Assembly: GCA_025765615.1 (NCBI GenBank)
Contig: JAIVFJ010000153.1
Span: 97,511-161,510, forward strand
Direction of reading: 5' to 3'
Origin: Zopfochytrium polystomum
Lineage: Eukaryota; Chytridiomycota; Chytridiomycetes; Chytridiales; Chytridiaceae
Length of the DNA: 64,000 nt
The notes under the pieces are model-generated. The model did not search any database and was not told where the DNA came from. It worked only from the letters and a program-made list of their open reading frames with translations. This document shows, one piece after another, positions 55,721-64,000 of the stretch (its first letter is position 1; the number at the start of each line of letters is the position of its first letter). Both the position numbers and the translations under genes were made by a program.

Positions 55721-55864
55721 CTACGCCGCTTTGTCTATTTAAGTAGAGGGCCTGCGGTATTCGCCGAATGCGATGGTGCACATTTCAGCTGGATGTTCAG
55801 GCGTTGACCTTGTCACTTGAAATCAAAACTCCGTCTTTGTCTCGCTGATCCCTTCGCCTCAACA

Positions 55865-58267
55865 GGCGGACATCGGCCTCTACAGCTATGGAACGAAAGC
55901 ATTTTCATGAAAGTTGAGTTTGTCCTTAGTCGAACTGAGTTGCACTGACACTTGGTATTAGCCAACGCGAGTTCGAATGACTCATTCGCTTATCTCTGCA
56001 TACGGCTTGCACAAGAAAAGTTATATCTGAGGTTCGATTAGACACACAATGATCACAGCTTATAAGTACTCCCCAACTCAAGACGTCGAGCTACGCGTCA
56101 TTTCAGCAATGACCAAATTTCACACGGACGAGTATATCGTTAGTCCCATCCCGTCGTATGCGCAAGTTTAACTGCACTGTATGCTAGGACTTTCTGCTGA
56201 AAGTTACTCCCGACGACACCGAAGAGATCCAAAAGTTCCAAACAAGGTTTAACGTCGGAGATTACTGCCCGGACTGTCCTGTGTTTGAAGGCATTTACGA
56301 GTTTTGCATGCTTTCGGCTGGAGGATCTATTGGTTTGTTCCGATAAAAGGCAAGCCGTCTCTAACTCTGACTTAGATGCCGCTTGTAAAATCAACTCTCC
56401 GGACAATCAGACATTGCCATAAAGTTAAGAGTGGTTGCCGGCCCCTGCAAACGTCTAATAGTTGAAACAGCTGGGGAGGCGGCCTCCATCATGCGAAAAA
56501 AGGGGAGGCTTCGGGGTTCTGCTATGGTAATTAACCAGCTGTGAGAGTTTCCGCTTATCTTTTGTCGAAGTAAATGACATTGTTCTTGCGATACTGGAGC
56601 TGCTGAGGCACCATCAAAGAGTCTTAGTAAGTGTGATTGGGCGATAGACCCTCCATTTGACGTCTACTCAGTACATCGACACACTCGACCGACGTTCAAC
56701 GGTGACGGCGTAGAAGAGGCATTTTACACAACGGATAGAGTCATGACTGTATCCTTTCACACAATTCGGAGAGTTTTTCCCAGGGACTGGGGCAGTTAAT
56801 GTGCGACCCATCCTCGTTTTTTGTGGCGAGACGTTAACTTTCTCAACAGGATGTTGGAGTGGGAAAGGGCAGACACTATTCGTGGGTACTTGGAAGACAT
56901 CAGATCCTTCATTCATGTTCAAGTTTTTAGGGTGAATGTCCCGCTGAATGACGGCGTGGATGATGAATCCTACGGTCAAATTTTTAAGACTTTATTGGTG
57001 CTGTAATGGAAAGATATCGTCCCGGTGCAGTTGTCCTGCAATTAGGTGCAGATTCACTCATTGGAGATCGTCTCGGGTGCTTTAATTTATCGATGCGCGG
57101 CCATGGCCATTCGGTTGAGTTTTTGAAGAAATTCAACGTTCCCCTCATCTACTCGGCGGTGGTGGATATACCATAAGGAACGTTGCTCGGGCGTGGTGCT
57201 ATGAGACCAGCCTAGCACTGGGAGTTGAGATACCCGATGGTAGTATGGAAGTTCGCTTCTCAACCCAATATGACCGTCTGCCTGCAGAACTGCCTTATCA
57301 CGAATATTTTGAGGGTTATGGCCCAGAGTAGGTTTGAATCTCTATTTCATCACAGATCTTACATTCGAAAGATATCGATTAGACATACCCGCCAGCAACA
57401 TGGAAAATTTGAATTCAGGTCGTATCTTGAAAAATATACAGTAAGTCTCATTCAATAAAGTTTTGTCAGTCAGATACCCTTACCAAGTTTGCAGGAATCA
57501 CATTTTGGAAAGTCTTCGCCACGTCGCACACGCACCAAGCGTGGAGCTTCATCATATTCCGTCAGACCGATATTCTGATGACGATGACTCGGAGACGAAC
57601 GTCTGCAGGAAGCTTCCTCAACGCTATTATGGGAACTTCGGTAACGACAACAAAAGTGAAGGATGTACGCATCACTCGCCGTATGCGTGATCAATACCGG
57701 GTCCCAGACGAAGCATTGTCAGACTCTGAAGAAGAAGGCGAGGGCGGCCGGCGAGATCGCATTTCATTCAGGTTTCACCAACTCTGGGCGGGACAATGGG
57801 TCCGCGAACCCTCCAATTTCTGGCAGTCAGTTTTAGTGGCGGAAGAATGCGGGCCTAGCCTCCGGGGTATCACAAGTAGTCAAACTGCAGAGTCCCCCGC
57901 CAGTCGAAATCGACGAAATATCGTTACCAACAGCAGCGGAGCCAGAAATGAAGTCCTGAAGCAGTGGAAACGTCCGGCACGTCGTATTGGAGGTTCCAGT
58001 GCAAAGCGGAGAGCGAGATATCAGGAAAAGCGACAAAGATCACGCGATGGTGTTGATACCAACTCCAAGGAAGTCGATATGGACATGGACGACGATGGTG
58101 CTGAGGCAGACGCGGAGGAGGGCGCGAACGGTGACGACATGGCTATGGACGGTGGCCACAATGATATGGACAACGGCAATCATTACCACGCAAGACGGGA
58201 ACGTGAGATTGAAGAGTTGAATAGAGAAGTGGATGGTGAGCGGGAGCTGGAAGAAGAGTTGCAATAA
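55865..58267 (+). pseudogene. RPD3/HDAC1-type class I histone deacetylase, frames broken
   Basis: Segments in order: [58 protein letters not shown] with [140 protein letters not shown], and a C-terminal ITRRMRDQYRVPDEALSDSE with an acidic tail (57690-58267). Many junctions are good GT-AG introns, but six or more joins need a one- or two-base shift. One falls in the block that should read DVHHGDG (about 56680-56700), and the Cys of QCGADS is Leu. RPD3-type enzymes remove acetyl groups from histones in Sin3/NuRD-like complexes. A pseudogene is the simplest reading; assembly errors are the alternative. Confidence 0.8.
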
Positions 58268-58633
58268 AAACGGCCCCTGCTTTGCTGGGAAATTCCAACT
58301 TTTTGCGCAAAATCGCCTTCCTAAGCACGAAGGGGTGCGACTACGGCATCTCCTGAGTTGGGATGGGGATAGTAGTAGACCATGTAAGCTTGATCAAGTA
58401 AATATTAATTTTTAAAACGCAGGACCGGCTTCTGGTCCTGCGCGCCTCGGAGATACAGCAATCGATTAGTATCTGACTGCATATGGGTGCGCGAACGTGA
58501 GCAAGCCCTCGACGGTCTCCCAAATGTCGCGGTGGTCTGGTCCCGGAGAGAGAGGATAGCGGGAATTGTCGGGGACGGTGGAACTCGTTTGGCAGCGTGC
58601 TGTCGCGATAGACTAGACACAAGAAGCTGAGAG
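58268..58633. other. Spacer between HDAC locus and piggyBac-family DNA
   Basis: AATAAAA occurs right after the HDAC-like stop (about 58264). The short inverted pair AGGACCGGC / GGTCCTGCG-type sequence at 58420-58440 forms a small G+C hairpin. No gene is seen. Confidence 0.4.
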
Positions 58634-58791
58634 GATAGTGTCGATGACCACCTAAAATCATTTAAATCTTTCAAATTTTTTGTGGCTAGATTTATCAAAA
58701 AAAGATTCAAACAAAAAGCAAGATTTTGAAGCTTGGTCATTTCACTATGCACTGTGTAAATTTGGTCTCATTTGGAGAATGCTGGGATTGC
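58634..58791 (+). mobile_element. piggyBac-family 3' region, older copy, left part
   Basis: These 158 bp match 61645-61803, the region just after the transposase stop in the complete element (CCTAAAATCA, TTTTTTGTGGC, TTTGGTCTCATTTGGAGAATG). The match stops at TTA of 58792, where the younger piggyBac begins, and resumes after its far end at 62421. Confidence 0.88.
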
Positions 58792-59183
58792 TTACCCTTG
58801 AACGGTCATCGTACCGCCAGCGGCACAATGACCGACTTTTCTGCCATTACAATTAGAAGAACTTCACCAAACGAAACGAATCCTCGTGAAACTTTAATAT
58901 GTTGTAGTCCTACCAATTCTGCAAATGCGGTCTAAATTTGCTTGCTTCTTTGTTAGTGAAAAAAAATTGTGTCAAACCAACGAAACAGCGTGCCACATAC
59001 GGCACAGTGCCACTGATCGCAACCTGCCTGCTCACCACATCCGTGTGCCACAAAAAGAGCGATCCTGCACATTGCTGTGATTCCCAATCGCGATTTTTAG
59101 CATAGAGGTAGATCCAGCATGCGCGCATCCGTGGACACCTCATTTGTTTGAATCTGTTCACTGATCAGCTAACACGAATCTGC

Positions 59184-61623
59184 AATGGAACAAAACTTCA
59201 GAAATAGATGGCTGATGAAAACACACCCCCAGCTACACCAAACTGCCAAAGAAGCCCGGAAGAAACTCAAAGGCATATTGGGAGACCCATTTAATCAACT
59301 CTGGACACTCCAAGAAATCGCTGGCTGGTCTTACTTTGAAAGAATTGAAATCTCGGGCTGGTGATATCTGTTCTTAATCCAAAAACTCGCAACTGACAAA
59401 ATCTAGGTGACTGTGCGGCTCAAAGTGGCTCTCTTATGCGCCGTCAAGCAGGAACAGATATTTAAAACATACCAGACGCAGAGCCCACACACCTTTGGTG
59501 CTGGACGTGGAAGTTTGGAGCCCTCCACACTGTCTGGTGCTCATGAAAATTGGATGCTTCTGGATCTGCTGCAAGTGCTAAAAACAGAACTTTGATGTGT
59601 GGACAAGTGGTTGCTTTTCCATTGGAATCTGCTGTTGGGGAGGTGATGGGTTCTGCTGAAAGTGGACAGATTTCTTCAGCATTGATTCATCCAGCAAATT
59701 CTGAGGCACAAGTTGGCTCCACTGGTGCTTCTTGCTCTGGAAGTGCTCTCTTGGCTGATGAGAGCTCTGATGGACCTTGTCCCCTTGAGATGATTGATGC
59801 ATTGTGATTGTCAACGCTGAGCAGTTCGAAAGAGACATAGGTGCGTTCCTCCCAGCTGAGTGGGTTGAATCAGTGACAAAAGCACAGACATTGCATCCAT
59901 GCCGTCATCCACATGACTGGAACACTGTCAAAAACTGTTCAGATCTCAGCCAAACAAGCTGCACAGTTTACTCCAAAGGATGCATTTGATCTTGTTTGGA
60001 ACGAAGAAGTTCAGAATTTGATTGTGCTTCATACAAACATGAACTGCATCACCCCAAACATGGAATGTCTGAGAGAAAGGAGATGGAGCTAGCTCATTTG
60101 GATTGTGCTCAACTGTCTGCAGAAGAACTCAATTGTGAGACTGATGAGGAAGCAGGCTCTGAAGCTGCTGAAGGTGGTGATGGGGCACAGTTCAAAAAGA
60201 GGAGTTTTCAAGATTCATTGGTCTTCTCATCTGGAATGGTGTCAGCCCATCCAATGACTGGGAGGACAAGTGGAGCACCCATCCTCTTCTCAATCGAAAT
60301 ACCAGAGAAATTTCAGGCATCTCCAAATCTCGTTTCAAGGCCATTCTGCAGTACTTGCACTTCTGTGATGAGAGCAAATATCCAGCCTCTCCCACCAGCA
60401 GCAAGATCTACAAAGTGGGTGAGCTTCTTGATGCTGTTGGGAAGAGTTTTCAAAGTCTCTATGAACTTGGCCCAATGTTTCTATTGATGAGATGATGATC
60501 TCGTTCAAGGACGTCTTGGAATCAAGCAGTACTCTCCAAATAAGCCAGTCAAGTGGGGCATCAAGATTTGGGCCTTGGCGATCGGAAAGTGGATAATTTA
60601 CAAATTGAGGTTTATTCTGGAAAGACTTTGGATGCAGGCTCTCAGTCAGGAGGGGTTAGTGCTGGAGGACTCGGAGGAACATCATCCTGCGACTGATGGC
60701 TGGGCTGGGGGGAGTTTATCGAACAGTTCATGCAGACAATTACTTTACAAGCATTGAGCTTGCAAAAGAGTTGCTTGATTGGAAAACCTATTTGCGTGGA
60801 ACAACTCGAATTCATCGAAAAAGCTTTCCTGATAGGGCAAAAGTTGCAAAAAATGCAAAGCAGGGAACTCACCAAAGGGGATTCTTCCATATGTGATGCT
60901 CTTCACTGCGATTGGATTCTCTGATAAGAAGGTCTTCCACATGATCTCCACCTGTGATAGTCACAATCTCTCCTCAGTTGTTCGATGGAATGAGAGACAA
61001 AGGCAAAAGACTCAGAGGTGTTTGTCCCAAAAGCCTTGTTGTTGAATAACAAGTTCATGGGTGGTGTGGACAGAGCTGATCAGATGATTGCAACCTGCAG
61101 TGTTGCTCATAAAACAAGGACGTTGCATTGGATGCCTGTCTGGTCAATGCACATGTTGTTTACCAAAAGGTGCAGAAATCTGCTGGCTGTCAGGTGACAT
61201 TTCCACAAAGGATTTTCCTTCAGCTTGCATTGCAACTGTTTGGAAGGGACCAGTGCTGCTGTGAATGCTCAAGTAGCTACTGGTGGTATTGGTGCACTGG
61301 CCCCTTTGTACCACCGGGCTCAAGCAAGCAAAATCACCCTGGGCTATCACATTCCAGTTCTACACTATGGGCGTGAATTTTATCCATTTACATTGGGATG
61401 CACCTCCTGGAACATTGTGGAGCGTGTTTGATGCCAAGGTTGCCCTGCAAATCCAGGACAAAGGACTTCACTATCTGTGCACAATGCACATTGGATTTTG
61501 TGTTGGAAAGTGTTTCTCTGATCATATTTTTGGCAGTGGAACTTTTGATATGATCAAAAGAAAGGCGTTTGACAATGCTGAGGGGCAACCTGTCAAAAAA
61601 GGAAAGCAAAGGATATCTTCGTA
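59184..61623 (+). pseudogene. piggyBac transposase, frames broken
   Basis: A possible start at 59184 (MEQNFRNRWLMKTHPQ) is followed by a 42-bp GT-AG interval (59364-59405). Domain motifs, in changing frames, are KDAFDLVWNEEVQNLIVLHT, DWEDKWSTHPLLNRN, FKAILQYLHFCDESK, SIDEMMISFKGRLGIKQYSP with NKPVKWGIKIWALAD (first catalytic Asp), ADNYFTSIELAKELL (second Asp) and NNKFMGGVDRADQMI (third Asp). A Cys-rich C-terminal end is not clear. The three Asp of the DDE_Tnp_1_7 domain remain, but at least five breaks prevent translation. The enzyme cuts and joins at TTAA. Confidence 0.85.
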
Positions 61624-61644
61624 GCGGATTTTGCATCCATCATG

Positions 61645-62300
61645 GATACTGTCAATGACCCCTAAAATCAATTAATTCTTTCAAAATTTTTTGTGGCCAG
61701 ATTTATCAATAAAAAATTCAAATAAAAAGCAAGATTTTGAAGCTAAGTCATTTTGCTATGCGCTGTGTAAATTTGGTCTCATTTGGAGAATGCTGGGATT
61801 GCTAAAACGACAGTAAGTGACTCCATGACCATTCAAAAGTGCCCCCTACATAATGGACCAAATCTTCATCAAAACTCAATTAAAGGAGCAAACAGCCAGC
61901 ATCATCAGAGAGCCCTTATCCAAAACAGTCTTTGTTACTAAGTAAGTAGTTGTGTATCTTTGTTTTTGCAAGTGTGGTGCAAGTTGCAAAACATCCAAAT
62001 GTGTCACATTTCGAAATTCATTTATCACTGACCTTTTTCTTCGTTTTTCCAACTTTTGCTCAACAGAATCATCATAGAAAAAAAAAATTGGAGCCATAGT
62101 CACTTAAGCCATTTTATTTCATGTCCATTTTTGGAGTAGTACGCAAATTTTGAAAGACTTTGGTGCAGTTTTTACATCAGTCCACTAATATGAGAAAAGG
62201 CGTGCCGCCATTGGCACGGCTGCAGTTTTGTTGCAATTACTATTTGTCTAGATTGGGTGAAACAAGGTGAAAAGGTTCCAACAGAAAGCCCTTTCAATTC
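61645..62300 (+). repeat. piggyBac 3' region, copy inside the younger element
   Basis: Continuous counterpart of the two outer pieces 58634-58791 and 62421-62898. At the point where the younger element interrupts the outer copy, this copy reads GGGATTGCTAAAACGACAG, so the outer pre-insertion site can be read as GGGATTGCTTAAACAACAG, containing TTAA. Confidence 0.85.
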
Positions 62301-62420
62301 TGAACGTGCTGGTTCTAGTTTCATCACAAAAGTCAAATCAGTGCAGAAGTTAGGTATGGGACAACTTTGAGGGTCATTGTGCCGCATGTGGCACGGTGGC
62401 ACCGACCCTTAAAGGGTTAA

Positions 62421-62898
62421 ACAACAGTAAGTGGCTCCATGGTCATTCATAACCCTACATAATGGACCAAATCTTCATCAAAACATTAAAGGAGAAACAG
62501 CCACATCATCAGGGAGCCCTTGTCCAAAACAGTCTTTGTTGCCAAGTAAGTAGTTGTGTAACTTTGTTTTTGCAAGTGTGGTGTAAGTTGCAAAACACCC
62601 AAATGTGTCACATTTCGAAATTCAGTTATCAGTGACCTTTATTCTTTGTTTTTCCAACTTTTGCTCACCAGAATCATCATAGAAAAAAAAATTGGAGTCA
62701 TAGTCACTTAAGCCATTTTATTTCATGTCCATTTTCGGAGTAGTATCAAATTTTGAAAGACTTTGGTGGAGTTTTTACATCAGTCCACTAATAGGAGAAA
62801 AGGCATGCCGCCATTGGCACATCTGCAGTTTTGTTGCAATTAGTATTTGTCTAGATTGGGTAAAACAAGGTGAAAAGGTACCAACAGAAAGCCCTTTC
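62421..62898 (+). mobile_element. piggyBac-family 3' region, older copy, right part
   Basis: These 478 bp match 61804-62300 with many small differences (ACAGTAAGTGGCTCC, ATAATGGACCAAATCTTC, AAGCCATTTTATTTCATG). The copy ends at GCCCTTTC, where the 240-bp repeat begins, so its own terminal repeat is missing. Confidence 0.88.
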
Positions 62899-63037
62899 TG
62901 TAAACAGTCTACTCTGAGTGAGTGAATGGAAGGAGTGAATGAAGTGGAGATGTGTGTTTGTGGGTGGTCCTTCTCCCCAACTTGGAGAGAAAGAGAAAAA
63001 AACTCTGTATGAATTATTGATACATGATGATGATATG
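62899..63037 (+). repeat. 240-bp interspersed repeat, copy 3, truncated
   Basis: TGTAAACAGTCTACTCTGAG onwards as at 2650, cut after GATGATGATATG by the chromoviral LTR that starts at 63038. Confidence 0.7.
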
Positions 63038-63141
63038 TGTCAGGAACAGGGCAGGACAGGACAAGGCAGACAAGGAACTGAGAGGAGTGATGATTGTATT
63101 GGAAACAATAATTCACTTGAGGGATGGGACAGGCCCCCATC
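63038..63141 (-). mobile_element. Chromoviral LTR, 3' part, cut by R
   Basis: Reverse-strand LTR from TGTCAGGAACAGGGC to GACAGGCCCCCATC. The TATA box and U3 are missing because R copy 2 begins at 63142. It lies inside the 240-bp repeat; its other boundary is outside the window or lost. Confidence 0.85.
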
Positions 63142-64000
63142 TGTGAGACTATACTCACTCCTTTGACCCTGGGATCTGGGCCCTGGAGTGAGGGAAAGCA
63201 AATAATAGGCTAAAACTAACTTTATTGGGCTGTTGTCTTGGGGGTGTTTCAACCCTACTACTTGCCTAGTCCACGAAGTATCCCTACTGATCTGCCTAAC
63301 AGGGGTCTCAAACCAAAGAATGAACATTCAGAGGGACAATCCTCTGAAGGATCGGTGCTGGAGCACCGATTACTCGCGTGGCCGCGGGCCGATGCGAGGG
63401 GAAACGGAAGGGCACTCCCGAGGGCGCAACACAACCGCAGAATAAAGAGAGAAAGGGAAACGGGGGTTTTTATCTCAGGAACCTAATCTCAAATACAACA
63501 GGAGCGGTTAATAGCGACGGGACGGACAGGGCACGACCTAGCGCCCCTCGTCGCAGACGGTGCTGCGGGAGCCCTCGTCGTCGCCAGCGACGGGGGGGAG
63601 AGAGAGAAGGGAGTCGACTATGTAGGGGTCGGAAGGTCGCCAGCAGGGAGCTCGCACGCAGAAACACCTGCGATCGTACACGCACCCCGCCGGGCTGCGT
63701 CGGCACGATCACTCGACCAACGGGCTTTATCGCATCGCACTCGTACTCACACATCTCACCCTCACAGCAATGGGACCGAGGCAGGCGCTTGTAGATCAAA
63801 CTCTCAGGTGTCGGGGGCTGCACCGGGCGCAGCCACCAACACCCTCGCGGGGACGGGAAGGTGGGGACAACGGCGCCGTCGTCGTCACCACCACCACCAC
63901 TGTCGTCGCAGCAGGCAAGCGCCAGGGATCCTCACTCCAACACAGAGCCAGCAATGTCACACAGTCGCTGGTGGGGCCAGCTGCATTCCCCACCCACGGC
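63142..64000 (-). mobile_element. R element, copy 2 (runs off the window)
   Basis: Starts TGTGAGACTATACTCACTCC, the reverse complement of the right end of R at 29046, and stays similar to the last base (GCTGCATTCCCCACCCACGG against 28195). CT and triplet runs are the same. It was inserted into the chromoviral LTR. Confidence 0.8.

Larger units (their letters stand above)
58792..62420 (+). mobile_element. piggyBac transposon, decayed
   Basis: The left end TTACCCTTGAACGGTCATC (58792) and the reverse complement of the right end, TTAACCCTTTAAGGGTCGG (from 62420), are imperfect inverted repeats of about 48 bp, continuing to CGGCACAATGACC in both. The right flank keeps TTAA (62417-62420); the left reads TTAC. 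Between them lies a piggyBac transposase with stops and frameshifts. The element sits inside an older piece of the same family (58634-58791 and 62421-62898). Confidence 0.9.

Noticed and set aside
58341..58752. Two overlapping minus-strand ORFs before the piggyBac element
   Set aside because: They run into the piggyBac-family repeat, show no domain and conflict in frame.

Overview
The window is eukaryotic nuclear DNA: six of the seven host loci can be supported from splice sites and protein motifs, with short GT-AG introns (many with poly-T, poly-A or CA/TG tracts). The gene set (Rab3GAP catalytic subunit, a TSNAXIP1-N-like coiled-coil protein, a membrane PDI, PPIL3-type cyclophilin, mitoribosomal mL40, an RPD3-type histone deacetylase locus) together with a Tad/I-like LINE, a Tf1/sushi-like chromovirus, piggyBac, Helitron, Copia and Tc1 elements suggests an early-diverging, probably flagellated (chytrid-like) fungus or a close opisthokont relative. 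That placement is inference. No rRNA gene, convincing tRNA or CRISPR array was seen.

Layout. 0-9.5 kb is transposon debris: an unrecognised broken coding remnant (0.8-1.7 kb), a truncated chromoviral LTR, a 240-bp repeat, an unrecognised minus-strand remnant (3.3-5.1 kb), and a minus-strand Helitron (about 5.16-8.0 kb) interrupted by a 5'-truncated LINE with a 13-bp target duplication, itself interrupted by a solo LTR with a 5-bp duplication. 9.6-25.06 kb is the host island: RAB3GAP1 (minus), then on the plus strand the TSNAXIP1-like gene, a two-thioredoxin-domain membrane PDI, and PPIL3. RAB3GAP1 and the TSNAXIP1-like gene are divergent and share an 0.9 kb intergenic region.

25.4-40 kb is again repeats: a broken Copia 5' half (minus), a LINE 3' tail, a 1.45 kb element with 10-bp inverted ends (possibly a long LTR, called R here), a gag-like ORF, a Copia 3' half (plus) ending in an LTR that lies 3 bp from a second Copia LTR, a Copia gag, a Tc1/mariner piece, two related minus-strand ORF1-like modules with the same 5' leader, and the C-terminal part of another non-LTR reverse transcriptase. 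40.13-51.77 kb is one young chromovirus (two 353-bp LTRs differing at one position) whose gag is split by an 8.4 kb LINE with a perfect 16-bp target duplication. The chromovirus keeps gag, protease and chromodomain but has lost reverse transcriptase, RNase H and the integrase core; its apparent primer-binding site matches its own predicted 5' RNA end, as in Tf1.

51.9-53.1 kb is a broken Fanzor (TnpB-family RNA-guided nuclease) gene on the minus strand, followed by a solo LTR with a 5-bp duplication. 54.7-58.3 kb holds mL40 (minus), an unassigned ORF, and an RPD3/HDAC1-type gene with several reading-frame breaks, including one in the catalytic His-His block. 58.79-62.42 kb is a decayed piggyBac inserted at TTAA inside the 3' part of another copy of its own family. 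The window ends in a nest of the 240-bp repeat, a chromoviral LTR and a second copy of R.

Limits: exon coordinates were derived by reading splice sites by eye; the first exon(s) of the TSNAXIP1-like gene are unresolved; identities rest on remembered family motifs, not on searches.
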